DNA from: a virus | DNA: 24,382 bases | Strand: one strand, 5' to 3' | Virus record (IMG/VR): IMGVR_UViG_3300029448_000425 | Coordinates: 1 to 24,382 of that record | Position numbers and translations under genes: made by a program | Notes under the pieces: model-generated | The model's database searches: none | Told to the model about the DNA's origin: nothing | What the model saw: the letters and a program-made list of their open reading frames with translations, nothing else | In this document: piece after piece, positions 14,788-24,084 of the stretch | Layout: each line of letters opens with the position of its first letter | How positions within the stretch are numbered: the stretch's first letter is position 1

Positions 14788-17700
14788 CAAATTTCCTTAA
14801 CACAGACAGAGAAATTGAGCGCTATGACGAGGCTGAACTGTTTGCAGAGACAGCCAAGCCTGAGATGTTTCCAGACATTCGCTCTAGCTTTAACACCGAC
14901 ACAGGCCGCACAGATCTGATGGCACCGCTGCCAAGTGGCGGCTTTGTTACGTTGGGAAGCGAAGCGCCAGAGATTATGGTGGAAGCGCCAGCCATGCCGG
15001 GGATGGGCGCTGATGCAGCACTGCCTGTTGAGGATGACGAGTTCCAACTGCAATCAATCAGGAATTTCGCAGCCAGCGGCGCAAACATATCGTCACGCGA
15101 TGATTATCTGGCGGCTGGCTATAGTGATCAACTGATCGATGCGTCTGGCGTTATGGGCGAAACCCAGCAAAAGTCAGTCAGCATTGAGCCGTTATCAACC
15201 ACCGAGATCGAAGGCATCTTGTCTGAAGGCGGGTCAGTTTTTCAAGACTATGATCCCACCATGCGCGAGAACGGCGCAGCAGCGCTTACCGAGACATTGA
15301 TTGAATTGCGGGTGGATGAGCGCCGCAAAGAGTTATTAGAGCAATATGCCAAGCCTGACGCAAGCGAGGCTGAGACAGAGGCGCTAAACGTTGAGATCAG
15401 CCGCATCATAGCATCAGAACAGCCAGAAATGCGTTCACTGTCAGAGAGCTTGGCAGATGCTGTGTTTGGCAACAAAAACGTGCTTGGCACCGGGGTGGGC
15501 GATTTTGTCACTGCAGGCGTTATGGATATGCAAGAGGGCTGGCGCATGTATACCGATGCGCTGCGCAACGACAGCCCTGCCAACCGCGCGCTGGGCGTGT
15601 TGCTTATGGCGGCTGGTGTAGCAGAGGCCACAGGCGTTGGCATGGTCTTAGGCAAGACAATCAAGAAAAGCATCCCCATGATGCAGCGCGCATTGGTCAG
15701 CATGGGCCAAAACGCAGAACTGCGCATGGCAGAGCGTGGCACAGGCACTACCCTTAATATGGGTGGAGATCCTATGGCGCTCACAGATCCGCTGGTGGCG
15801 GCTGCTGGTCGGGCTGTAACGCCAGCAAAACCGCAAGCGCCATCATTGCCTTACAATATAAATTTGAGCGAGGTTACAGACCCAGCGCTTGTGCCATCAG
15901 CCAGAGCCGCCAGCCAATCACTTTCGCAGGCAGAACAAGATGTTGTCACGGCAGTGTTCCCTGACAATCCTGACGGCGCAATTTTAGAGATGGGCAAGAT
16001 TGCCAAAACTAAAGCGGCGTTTCCCGTTAAAGATGGCTGGTCTGGCAATGTGGAACTATTGTCGGTGGGCTTTAAGAAAAACGGCAACACAGATGTTAAA
16101 TTCAAAAAGGTTCCATACGGGTTTCACACCCCGCCAAAAGACGTTGATCCGGTAAAATGGAAACAAAGTATTCAGCGCAAAACTATCAGAGAAATTCGTG
16201 CGCTTACAACCCGCGCGGCAGGTGGCGACGAACAAGCGCTGAAAATACTTAGAGAGGCATCTTGGTATCGGGATATGCGCGCCAGAATGCGGCTTGAGTT
16301 TGGTGGTCTGGGCGATGTTTACGCAGATTTACTTGGCACTACTAGCGCCCAAACCGGGGTTGAGCAAAACTGGGATAACGCCATTGAAATCATGCGGCGC
16401 TTTTCACGCGGAGAATTTGATGAAGAGATTGCCATGTATGAGGCTAAACTGGCCGCAGGCGAGACTAACCCGGTTGAGTTAGGTCAAGCACACAATGACC
16501 CAAACAACCCGTTTAAATTAATTACCAAGGCGTCTGGTTCGCTATTTAACGCAAACAGCCCATCATCCACTAAGGCGCTGCTGGACATGTTCCGGGTTGC
16601 CAAGGGCGCGCCCAAAACACCTAACTTTACAGGCAACCTGATTGGCTACACTAGCGCTGCAACCGTTGACGTATGGGCTGCGCGCTTCCTCAATCGCATG
16701 ACAGGTAGGCCGCGTTTAGCGCCACCTACTGAGCAAGGCGTTTCTGGCGATCACCTCGCAGGCAGCACCTTGGAAAACCCAAAGGTTGGCGCAGAGTTTG
16801 GATTTGGCCAAGAGGTCATCCAAGCTGTAGCTGACAACGTCAACAAAAGCGGCATTCTGCGCGCTATTGACCCAAGTGTTGGCAATGTTGGGGCTGACGA
16901 TCTGCAAGCCATCATGTGGTTTATGGAGAAGGAGATTTGGACACGCAACGGGTGGACATCTAAGGCAGGCGAAGGTGGATCATTTGATCTTGAAGCTAGT
17001 TATGCCGGGGCCGCAGATCCTGACGCCGTAAAGGCCGCGCGCAAAATTGCGTCAAGCACATTTAAACCACCAACACCACTGAAGCAAAAGACGGGCGAAA
17101 CTGATGTTGAATATCAAGCGCGCTTGGATGCACAGCTAAAAGGCGCGCAAGAGCGGTTTGACGCAAAGACATCTCAGGCTGCAACAGATCTGGAAACAGC
17201 AACAGATCCTGCCGACATTAAAAAGCTGACAAAGGTTGCCAACGCTAAGTTTAAACCCCCTGCGCCTGCCAAGCGCAAACCGCAAGAGACTGACGCAGAG
17301 TACAAAGTCAGATCAGATCTGCGCTTTGATGAAGCAAAACAAAAGCATGATGATGCTGTCGCGAAAGCCAGCAAGGAACTTGAAGGATATAAGCAACCGC
17401 TGGCGCGTTGGGTGCTGGGCATTAGTATAGAACGACCAAACAAGGTGCCAACCAATCAACAGCAGGCCGAAGCTGCCGCACGTTTGGGAGAGCCTGCCAG
17501 CGCTGATGATGCTGTGGTCATGTACCAAATCAATAATTCACTTGGTCGATTTATGGGAACTAACGAGCGCAATTTCAACGCAGAGTTTGTTGTGCGAGAG
17601 AATTTCGATCCAACAGCGGTTCTGGCCAGAATGATGGAAGTAGCGGAAGAAACAGATCAGGACGCCGCGTTTATGTCTAAGGTGCTTGCAGAAAGATCTG

Positions 17701-18116
17701 CAACCAGTCGACCCGGTGGTGAGATTTATTTCAAGAAACGCAAAGACGCAGAATTTGCTGATTTGTTTTCCGATAAGTTGACAGAACTAGGCGTTGATGG
17801 ATTTACATATATCACCGACAGTCGTGTGATGGATCAACCGGGGCGTCAAGCACAGCAAAACGAAGACGCTATTGCTGGCCTGACAGGCATTCGTTTTCAG
17901 TATATCCCAGAGTTTGAAATGGGCGCAGATGCTTGGAATGCGTTAAGTGACGCCCAGCGCACCGCGAAAATAGATGAAATGGAAGAACTGTACATAAATG
18001 TTTTACTTGAAATCCAAGCTGAAAACACTGATATTAGCAGTGCAACTTTGATGCATTATGAAACCACAGTTGGAGAAAGGGGTGGCTATGACCAATTTAG
18101 AGCGCCTGCTAACTAG
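14784..18116 (+). CDS. Large internal virion / ejection protein with a conserved marine-phage domain
   Basis: This 1110-residue protein has an acidic N-terminal tail (residues 1-100) and helical regions. A hydrophobic stretch near 268-292 (ALGVLLMAAGVAEATGVGMVL) could insert in a membrane. A well-conserved-looking block from about 490 to 750 carries WYRDMRARMRLEFGGLGDVYADLL, NFTGNLIGYTSAATVDVWAARFLNRM, FGFGQEVI and DDLQAIMWFMEKEIWTRNGW. I recall this block from many marine podovirus proteins (possibly the DUF7178 family). It is interrupted by a duplicated Lys/Glu-rich segment (754-867), after which GRFMGTNERNFNAEFVVRENFD and GLTGIRFQYIPEFE continue. Position after the gp15-like gene suggests a DNA-ejection protein analogous to T7 gp16, but no lytic transglycosylase motif was seen. 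A small gene overlaps its 3' end. Confidence 0.65.
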   Translation: MTNFLNTDREIERYDEAELFAETAKPEMFPDIRSSFNTDTGRTDLMAPLPSGGFVTLGSEAPEIMVEAPAMPGMGADAALPVEDDEFQLQSIRNFAASGANISSRDDYLAAGYSDQLIDASGVMGETQQKSVSIEPLSTTEIEGILSEGGSVFQDYDPTMRENGAAALTETLIELRVDERRKELLEQYAKPDASEAETEALNVEISRIIASEQPEMRSLSESLADAVFGNKNVLGTGVGDFVTAGVMDMQEGWRMYTDALRNDSPANRALGVLLMAAGVAEATGVGMVLGKTIKKSIPMMQRALVSMGQNAELRMAERGTGTTLNMGGDPMALTDPLVAAAGRAVTPAKPQAPSLPYNINLSEVTDPALVPSARAASQSLSQAEQDVVTAVFPDNPDGAILEMGKIAKTKAAFPVKDGWSGNVELLSVGFKKNGNTDVKFKKVPYGFHTPPKDVDPVKWKQSIQRKTIREIRALTTRAAGGDEQALKILREASWYRDMRARMRLEFGGLGDVYADLLGTTSAQTGVEQNWDNAIEIMRRFSRGEFDEEIAMYEAKLAAGETNPVELGQAHNDPNNPFKLITKASGSLFNANSPSSTKALLDMFRVAKGAPKTPNFTGNLIGYTSAATVDVWAARFLNRMTGRPRLAPPTEQGVSGDHLAGSTLENPKVGAEFGFGQEVIQAVADNVNKSGILRAIDPSVGNVGADDLQAIMWFMEKEIWTRNGWTSKAGEGGSFDLEASYAGAADPDAVKAARKIASSTFKPPTPLKQKTGETDVEYQARLDAQLKGAQERFDAKTSQAATDLETATDPADIKKLTKVANAKFKPPAPAKRKPQETDAEYKVRSDLRFDEAKQKHDDAVAKASKELEGYKQPLARWVLGISIERPNKVPTNQQQAEAAARLGEPASADDAVVMYQINNSLGRFMGTNERNFNAEFVVRENFDPTAVLARMMEVAEETDQDAAFMSKVLAERSATSRPGGEIYFKKRKDAEFADLFSDKLTELGVDGFTYITDSRVMDQPGRQAQQNEDAIAGLTGIRFQYIPEFEMGADAWNALSDAQRTAKIDEMEELYINVLLEIQAENTDISSATLMHYETTVGERGGYDQFRAPAN
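17043..17384 (+). repeat. Tandem 63-codon duplication inside the large core protein gene
   Basis: Residues 754-804 and 817-867 of the 14784-18116 product align without gaps: 21 of 51 positions are identical, including FKPP, a P-x-K-x-K stretch, ETD-x-EY and a final LE. The period is 63 codons (189 bases). A 12-residue linker separates the copies. Both are predicted helical and rich in Lys, Glu, Asp and Ala. Confidence 0.8.
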
Positions 18117-18258
18117 GATGGAAGCACAACACGGCGAAGGAAGCCCAAAGTTACAATTTCTACGCGATCAGATCCGCGCTGCTAAAAGAGGCGGCAGCAC
18201 TGAGCAAATGTATGTCACTGGCATGATTAAGCGCGAAGCGCAGCCAGCAGAAGACTAA
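18088..18258 (+). CDS. Small 56-residue phage protein
   Basis: The product MTNLERLLTRMEAQHGEGSPKLQF... is a short helical, charged protein overlapping the end of the large core gene in another frame. An upstream in-frame ATG at 18058 exists, but the ATG at 18088 has a purine-rich AAAGGGG site upstream. Similar short proteins with an L-x-x-M-E-A-Q-x-G...SP...LR-x-Q-I pattern occur next to large virion genes in marine podoviruses (recollection). Function is unknown. It is the last gene before the terminator at 18286. Confidence 0.65.
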   Translation: MTNLERLLTRMEAQHGEGSPKLQFLRDQIRAAKRGGSTEQMYVTGMIKREAQPAED

Positions 18259-18285
18259 CCCCCACCACATCACCAGACTACCACA

Positions 18286-18310
18286 AGGGCGCTTTCCAGC
18301 GCTCTTTTTT
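18286..18310 (+). terminator. Rho-independent terminator
   Basis: AGGGCGCT (18286-18293) pairs with AGCGCTCT (18298-18305) around TTCC, with one G.U pair, followed by a T run to 18310. It separates the core-protein unit from the second large virion gene, whose ATG is 15 bases downstream with GAGG just upstream. Confidence 0.88.
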
Positions 18311-18324
18311 ATTGTGAGGCCCGT

Positions 18325-21300
18325 ATGGCAATAGACCCCCAACAGATCGCCACAGAGCAAACCCAGCGCGCTGCGTTGGCGCAAGGTGGCGCGCCCAAAG
18401 AAATGGCGGGTAGCCCGGAGAATGCCGTGCGTCTGGCTGGCTTGGGCAATTTTATACCGGGGCCGGGTGTTCTATCCTCAATAAATAGGCTGGGTAACAG
18501 CGTCTCAGCGCCTGTTGACGTGCCTGTACAGGTAACCCCCCGCGCAAATCCTGCGGCAACAAACGCAACTAGCAGCGATGCCCCGGTAAATACTCAACTG
18601 CCGTCCCGCGTTCCAACGCCTGCCGAAATAGGTGTGGTGCCTGACTCAGCTAGTTATTCAGAAACCGCCACGAAAAAGCTGTTAGCCCCGCAGGTACTTA
18701 GCCCGGAAGGCTTAGAGAAATTCAAAGCAATGGGATACAAAGCTGACGGCACACTGCCAGAGGCTGACCCGCTCAAGACCGCACAAGAGGCGCTAGACGA
18801 GCAAACCGCAGAGGCGGCTGTAGATGTCAATGAACTAGCACGGCGCGCCCTGACGGCCAACAAGCAAGGCTTTAAGCCAACCACTGCTGTTGCGTCTGAG
18901 GAAGCCGCTGACGAAATCCTTGCCGCATTGGCGCGGGATGAGGCGAACATCAAGTCGCTGGCAGATGGCGGTGACTTTAACTTTGACTACATTGACACCG
19001 AGGATGACGTTAAGGCGCTAATCACGGGCGTCAGTGAGCAACTGGCTGACGAGCAAACACTGCGCACCCGTGGCAAGATCCCCAACGACATGACGATGAA
19101 TGAAGCGGCTGGTATTCTTGCAGACGAGATTGGGTTTAGCCGTGATTTGCTAAGTCGCAAGATTGGTGAGGGCGGTTTGACCGCAGCGCAGTTTGTGGCA
19201 GGGCGCACTATCCTAGTGAAATCTGGCCAGACGCTGACAGATCTGGCGGCAAAGATAAAAGGCGGCACAGCAGACGATGGGGATAGGCTGCGGTTTAGAC
19301 GGCAGCTTGCAATCCACACAGGCATTCAGCTTCAGCTAAAAGGCGCGCAAACAGAGGCTGCACGGGCGCTGCAGTCATTTAAAATCAGAGTTGACGGCGA
19401 GTTAGATTTGGCGCGGTTCAATGAGGAAGCAGCCACAATGCTGGCCAACGATGGCGGCGCAGGCATTACTGATGAACTGGCGAAAAAGCTGCTGGGCGCT
19501 GTAGAAAAGAACGGCTCACTAAAAGCAATCAACACGTTTGCAGATTTGGGATGGAGCGCCAGAACCAGCCAAATGGTAAGCGAGGCGTACCTTGCCGGGT
19601 TGCTATCCAGCCCAGCCACGCAGATGAAAAACATCGTCGGCACCGCAGGCTTTATGTTGTACCAACTTCCAGCAGAAATAATTGCAGGCATGACAGGCTC
19701 TGTGTTTCGCAAAGGCCAGCAAATACTTGGCGATTCATATCCAATTGATCCTGATCAGGTTTATGTTGAGGATGCGTTGCTGCGCTTTAAAGGCTGGATG
19801 GACAGCTACAAAGACGCCCTGCGCGCGGCATCAATTGCCTACAAAACTGAGGTGCCTGCGGGTGGTGTCAGCAAGCTAGACGTGGACAATTACACGGCGG
19901 TGCAGGGCGATCCAAGATCACAGTCTGTGTTCAGCCGCAGCATAACAGACCTTGGCAAGCGCATGAGAATACCTTTCCGCTTGTTGCTGGCTGGCGATGA
20001 GTTCTTTAAAACAATCAGCCAACGCGGCGAATTATACACAGCCGCCAACCGGGCATATCAAGATGTGATCCGCAATGGTGGATCTGTTGTTGAAGCTGAA
20101 GACGCGGGAGGCATGGTGTTGCTTGATCCTAGAGCAATATCTGAGAAGCTAGATACCAAGGCAAAATACGACACGTTGCAATCGGATCTTGGCGATTTTG
20201 GCAAGTTCACAGGCATTATGCAGCGGGCGCAAATAGCAGGCATACCAGTAGGTCGATTTATTCTACCGTTTGCCACAGCGCCAACAAATGACGCATTGCG
20301 CACGTTAGAGTTTATACCATTAAACCCTTATGTTTTGGGCCGCATTGCGTTTAGCAAAGGCACCCCAGCAGAACGTCAGATGGCGTTTGGCAAGATGGCT
20401 GTCGGCGGCGCTGTCATGAGTGTTTTCGCTCTTGACGCTATGGAAGGCCGTATAACTGGCAGCTATCCCAGCGATAAAAAGCTGCGCGATGCATTGCCCC
20501 CCGGCTGGCAACCTTACAGCTACGTTACCAAAGGCGAGGGTTTCCCAGAAGGCTTGCCGCTCTATGATCAGTACGGCGTTCCAAATGGGCCGCTGAACTA
20601 TACGTCATACAATGGCTTTGGCCCTGCCAGCACATTAGTTGGCTTGACCGCCAACGTGCTGCAAAACGCCGTCAGAACGCGCGACCCGGAACTGCAGGGC
20701 GCATATATATCGGCTGCTGTGTTGGGCGCTATTGATTACTTTTCTGAGTTGCCAATGCTGCAAGGCGTGGCTGACATTCAAGAAATGATTGATCAGGCCA
20801 AGCGCGGCGATACCGCTGGGGCAGTTGCACAGTTCGGGCGCGGTCCTGCTGAAGCTGCCACACCGATTGGCATCCCTAGCCCTATAAGCGCAGTTCAGCG
20901 CGCTGTTGCAAGAATAAACGACCCAACTGTGGTCAAGCCCAAGGATGACATTGAATACTACACAATGGAAGACATGGCGCTGGTGGTTGATAACCCGGAC
21001 GGCACCAAAAGCTGGAAATATGATCTGTACGGTGAGCCAGATTGGGCGCGTGTTGGTACACCTAAAAACGACGAGTGGGCATGGATGCATTCTGTGCTGG
21101 GCAAACTGGATGCGCTGCAAAGCAAAGATAGCGTGTTTGGCGGCGAGCGCGATAAAAACACCATAGACTATGACACGCTAGGCAATGCAAAAGGCGCTGA
21201 TGCGTTTAGCTTGGCAAACAATCCAAAGATGGCGATCTTTAACAACGTGTCTGGCATTAAGATCACACCCGGCAAATCGCCCACCATCTTAGAAGCTGAG

Positions 21301-21657
21301 TTGATCAGGTTGTCCACTATATCCAGAACATGGCCGCTGACAAACAAAGAGCAAATGGAAGGCATACAATTGTCCTACGGCGATCAGATGCAACTGGTTA
21401 ATCAAGCAAAGAACATTACTCAGGTTCGGAAGTATGGTGATCAGACATTCCGCAAGGCGCTCAGTAAACTGGTGCAGGACGATCCATATTTGGAAAGCAC
21501 CACTAAGGAAAAGCTGACGTTAATACGCAAGCTAAACAATGATTATTTTGAGCAAGCGTTTAACGAAATTATAAACAGACCAGAAAACCTAAAAGTGAAA
21601 AACGCCGTGCTTGGCAGGAAAGAAGCGCAAAAGATACTTGAGAGAGGCAACCAATGA
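18325..21657 (+). CDS. Second large internal virion / structural protein
   Basis: This 1110-residue protein has a Pro/Ala/Thr-rich, probably disordered N-terminus (1-110), then acidic helical segments (to about 400). A hydrophobic block near 432-460 (QMKNIVGTAGFMLYQLPAEIIAGMTGSVF) is followed by helices with GDEFFKTISQRGELYTAANRAYQDVI and AGIPVGRFILPFATAPTNDALRTLEFIPLNPYVLG. A second Ala/Gly/Met-rich hydrophobic segment lies near 690-705. The C-terminus is Lys/Glu-rich. Proteins with SYLAGLLSSPATQ-like and RFILPFATAPTN-like blocks are common as very large virion proteins in marine podoviruses (recollection). With the preceding core proteins it likely takes part in DNA ejection. A specific enzymatic role is not visible. 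It overlaps the fibre gene by four bases. Confidence 0.65.
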   Translation: MAIDPQQIATEQTQRAALAQGGAPKEMAGSPENAVRLAGLGNFIPGPGVLSSINRLGNSVSAPVDVPVQVTPRANPAATNATSSDAPVNTQLPSRVPTPAEIGVVPDSASYSETATKKLLAPQVLSPEGLEKFKAMGYKADGTLPEADPLKTAQEALDEQTAEAAVDVNELARRALTANKQGFKPTTAVASEEAADEILAALARDEANIKSLADGGDFNFDYIDTEDDVKALITGVSEQLADEQTLRTRGKIPNDMTMNEAAGILADEIGFSRDLLSRKIGEGGLTAAQFVAGRTILVKSGQTLTDLAAKIKGGTADDGDRLRFRRQLAIHTGIQLQLKGAQTEAARALQSFKIRVDGELDLARFNEEAATMLANDGGAGITDELAKKLLGAVEKNGSLKAINTFADLGWSARTSQMVSEAYLAGLLSSPATQMKNIVGTAGFMLYQLPAEIIAGMTGSVFRKGQQILGDSYPIDPDQVYVEDALLRFKGWMDSYKDALRAASIAYKTEVPAGGVSKLDVDNYTAVQGDPRSQSVFSRSITDLGKRMRIPFRLLLAGDEFFKTISQRGELYTAANRAYQDVIRNGGSVVEAEDAGGMVLLDPRAISEKLDTKAKYDTLQSDLGDFGKFTGIMQRAQIAGIPVGRFILPFATAPTNDALRTLEFIPLNPYVLGRIAFSKGTPAERQMAFGKMAVGGAVMSVFALDAMEGRITGSYPSDKKLRDALPPGWQPYSYVTKGEGFPEGLPLYDQYGVPNGPLNYTSYNGFGPASTLVGLTANVLQNAVRTRDPELQGAYISAAVLGAIDYFSELPMLQGVADIQEMIDQAKRGDTAGAVAQFGRGPAEAATPIGIPSPISAVQRAVARINDPTVVKPKDDIEYYTMEDMALVVDNPDGTKSWKYDLYGEPDWARVGTPKNDEWAWMHSVLGKLDALQSKDSVFGGERDKNTIDYDTLGNAKGADAFSLANNPKMAIFNNVSGIKITPGKSPTILEAELIRLSTISRTWPLTNKEQMEGIQLSYGDQMQLVNQAKNITQVRKYGDQTFRKALSKLVQDDPYLESTTKEKLTLIRKLNNDYFEQAFNEIINRPENLKVKNAVLGRKEAQKILERGNQ

Positions 21658-23342
21658 CCGTTACGTCAACCAACCAAAAAGTTCAGTTTAACGGGGACGG
21701 CTCTACCACAGTCTTTGCCTACAACTTTAAAATATTTGCAAGCAGCGATCTGTCTGTCATCTTGCGATCAGCGGCAGGCACCGAGACTGTCCAGCAGCTA
21801 ACCACCAACTACACAGTGTCAGGGGTAGGTGAAGCATCTGGCGGGAATGTCACGATGGGGACAGCCCCGGCCAGCGGGACAACCCTGACAATCCTGCGTG
21901 TGCAGCCAAACCTGCAAGGTCTGGATCTGGTGCCAAACGATCCTTTCCCGGCTGGCAGCATGGAGGATGCGCTGGATAAGCTGACGTTTATGGTGCAAAC
22001 CCACGACGAGGAAATCGGCAGATCCATCAAGGCGTCTAGAACCAACGTGATTAGTTCAACCGAATTTTCAACAAGCGCAACAGATCGGGCAAATAAAGTG
22101 CTTGCATTTGATGGGTCTGGAAATCTTGACATAAGTCAGGAGATCGGCATTTACCGTGGCAACTGGGCAGCAAGCACAACCTATGCTGTGCGGGATTTGG
22201 TCAAGGATACGTCAACAAATAATATATTCATTTGTTTGACTGCGCATACGTCTAGCGGCTCTCAACCTCTTACAACCAACACTGACAGCGCAAAGTGGGC
22301 TGTGCTGGTTGATGTCGGTAATCCTGCTGGAAATGTTGCGATTGGCGGAAATTTAAATGTTACTGGGTCTACTGATGTTGCTGCATTAGAGTTCAATAGT
22401 TTATCAGGAACAGGCTCAGTCTCTGTGACTGACATTGCTGATGAAGATAATATGTCATCTAATTCAGCAACTAAACTAGCAACTCAGCAAAGTATTAAAG
22501 CTTATGTAGATGCTCAAGTTGATACAGTAGATACTTTATCTGAAGTTTTGGCGCTTGGAAATACAACAGGTGGCACCGATGTATCTGTATCAACTGATGA
22601 TAAAGTTCAATTTAGAGACACAGCAATTTATATTAATAGCAGTGCAGATGGCCAGCTTGATATTGTTGCAGATACTGAAATTCAAATTGCAGCAACTACG
22701 ATTGATATAAATGGAGCGGTGGCGCTCAACGGAGCCATTACAGGTGCAACTAATATATCTCTGTCAGGTACGGTAGATGGTCGTGATGTTGCAACTGATG
22801 GCAGTAAGCTGGACGGAATTGAGGCCAGTGCTGATGTTACAGACGCTACAAATGTGACAAGTGCAGGCGCACTTATGGACAGCGAGGTGACAAACCTTTC
22901 TGAAGTAAAAGCCTTTGCTGCGTCTGATTATGCTACTGCCGCTCAAGGCACGCTGGCAACAAACGCCCTGCCTAAAGCGGGTGGAACAATGACGGGGGCC
23001 TTGAAAACCTTAACGTTGCAAGAAACGTACGTTGCTAATTCCACAGGTGCAACAACGACACTTGACCTCAGTACAGGCACATCCTTTTCTGTCACATTGT
23101 CTGAGAATACTCAGTTTGCATTTACTTTACCAACTTTGCCCAGCGACACAGCATTTAGCTTCACGTTGTTTATAACACAGCCTTCATCAGCCGTAACTAT
23201 TGCTTGGCCTGCCTCAGTAGATTGGGCAGGAGGTTCAGCGCCAGCCGCGCCGGGAAATTCTGAGGTCAACGCCTACGGATTTTACACAAGGGATGGCGGC
23301 ACTACTTATTATGGATTTCTAGGAGGTGTTGCTCTTGGGTAA
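21654..23342 (+). CDS. Tail fibre protein with T7 gp17-like N-terminus
   Basis: This 562-residue protein recognises the host surface. Residues 1-125 match the T7 tail-fibre N-terminal domain that attaches the fibre to the tail (FNGDGSTTVFAYNFKIFASSDLSVIL, YTVSGVG, GTTLTILRVQPNLQGLDLVPNDPFPAGSMEDALDKL). Residues about 160-215 (YRGNWAASTTYAVRDLVKDTSTNNIFICLTAH) resemble a carbohydrate-binding CBM5/12-like module. From about 230 the shaft has modular repeats seen in marine-phage fibres (NSATKLATQQSIKAYVDAQV, GTVDGRDVATDGSKLDGIE, ALPKAGGTMTGAL). The last 90 residues (TTLDLSTGTSFSVTLSENTQFAFTLP) form a beta-rich end. Base composition turns AT-rich in the second half, and GATC disappears after 22145. 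Confidence 0.88.
   Translation: MTVTSTNQKVQFNGDGSTTVFAYNFKIFASSDLSVILRSAAGTETVQQLTTNYTVSGVGEASGGNVTMGTAPASGTTLTILRVQPNLQGLDLVPNDPFPAGSMEDALDKLTFMVQTHDEEIGRSIKASRTNVISSTEFSTSATDRANKVLAFDGSGNLDISQEIGIYRGNWAASTTYAVRDLVKDTSTNNIFICLTAHTSSGSQPLTTNTDSAKWAVLVDVGNPAGNVAIGGNLNVTGSTDVAALEFNSLSGTGSVSVTDIADEDNMSSNSATKLATQQSIKAYVDAQVDTVDTLSEVLALGNTTGGTDVSVSTDDKVQFRDTAIYINSSADGQLDIVADTEIQIAATTIDINGAVALNGAITGATNISLSGTVDGRDVATDGSKLDGIEASADVTDATNVTSAGALMDSEVTNLSEVKAFAASDYATAAQGTLATNALPKAGGTMTGALKTLTLQETYVANSTGATTTLDLSTGTSFSVTLSENTQFAFTLPTLPSDTAFSFTLFITQPSSAVTIAWPASVDWAGGSAPAAPGNSEVNAYGFYTRDGGTTYYGFLGGVALG
23321..23326 (+). promoter_or_regulatory. Ribosome binding site deciding a TTG start
   Basis: AGGAGG lies eight bases before TTG 23335. 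Earlier in-frame starts (GTG 23326, TTG 23329) overlap the site itself, so TTG 23335 is the best start for the downstream gene. Confidence 0.65.
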
Positions 23343-24075
23343 TTCCTTCTTTAACACCGCTATGCTTGGTGCGTCAGGGGAAATCCCGACAATAACTCAA
23401 GTCAGAACAGAAGACCGAAGTGACACCCTTACTAGTAGCAGCTTTACTTTTCAAGGGGTTTTTGGTTTTGGCTCGGGTGCAACAATACCCAAAGGAACAT
23501 TCATTGTTGTAGTGTTAGTTGCACAGCCAACGGACAATTCCACTATAGGAACTTGGACAGGTTTAGTTGACGCAGCGGGTAATAGTTATACTGAAGCTGT
23601 TGAAGGAACTCAAGAAAACAACAAATCTTTTAGTGCAATATACTATTCAAAAATAACAAACGATTTACCTCATGGTACGCTGTTTACGGCAACTTCTTCT
23701 TTAACTAATGGCACTACTAGTTATAGAGACGGCAAAATATTTAGAACTTTTATTCTTACTGGCGTAAATGACCTTGATAATGTTCAAGCAAAAGCCTTAA
23801 CAAGCAGAGATAATCACTTCGCTTCTGCAGTTACTTCGCGTGGGAAAGGCATTGCAATTTTTTCATTGTCTACTAACACCAATAGAGAGTTTTTTTCATT
23901 AACTAATGATTTTATAAATCAGAGTGGCAGTACTAATCCTTGCTCTGTTTGCGTGACAAAAGTATTAAACGAAGATGCGGGAACAAATATAGCTTGTACT
24001 GTTCAACTTACAAATATTGGTGGTACTAGCGTGCGCAGTTGTAGCACTGCTAGTCTTTTTGCAACATTCAAATAA
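23335..24075 (+). CDS. Putative tail-tip / receptor-associated protein
   Basis: This is a roughly 246-residue beta-rich protein, high in Thr, Ser, Asn, Phe and Val, with no recognised family. The pattern is VRTEDRSDTLTSSSFTFQGVFGFGSGATIPKGTFIVVVLVAQPTDN, then YTEAVEGTQENNKSFSAIYYSKITNDL, then IFRTFILTGVNDL and GKGIAIFSLSTN. This resembles jelly-roll-type phage tip or cell-surface-binding proteins. It follows the fibre gene directly, overlapping its stop, and precedes a fibre-assembly-like gene, so a role in the fibre tip or receptor binding is inferred. The start is TTG with a strong ribosome binding site. The gene is clearly AT-richer than the head and core genes and contains neither GATC nor GANTC, suggesting a recently exchanged module. 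Confidence 0.6.
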   Translation: MGNSFFNTAMLGASGEIPTITQVRTEDRSDTLTSSSFTFQGVFGFGSGATIPKGTFIVVVLVAQPTDNSTIGTWTGLVDAAGNSYTEAVEGTQENNKSFSAIYYSKITNDLPHGTLFTATSSLTNGTTSYRDGKIFRTFILTGVNDLDNVQAKALTSRDNHFASAVTSRGKGIAIFSLSTNTNREFFSLTNDFINQSGSTNPCSVCVTKVLNEDAGTNIACTVQLTNIGGTSVRSCSTASLFATFK

Positions 24076-24084
24076 GGAAAAAAA

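Noticed and set aside
15248-15784. 178-codon open frame on the minus strand
   Set aside because: It lies wholly opposite a long well-supported + strand gene; its Ser/Ala/Arg composition is typical of antisense shadows.
20635-21120. 161-codon open frame on the minus strand
   Set aside because: Antisense to the second large virion gene, with a Cys/His/Asn-rich implausible sequence and no ribosome binding site.
14784-21657. The two 1110-residue proteins as a gene duplication
   Set aside because: The equal length is striking, but their motifs and hydrophobic segments do not correspond; I see no alignment between them.
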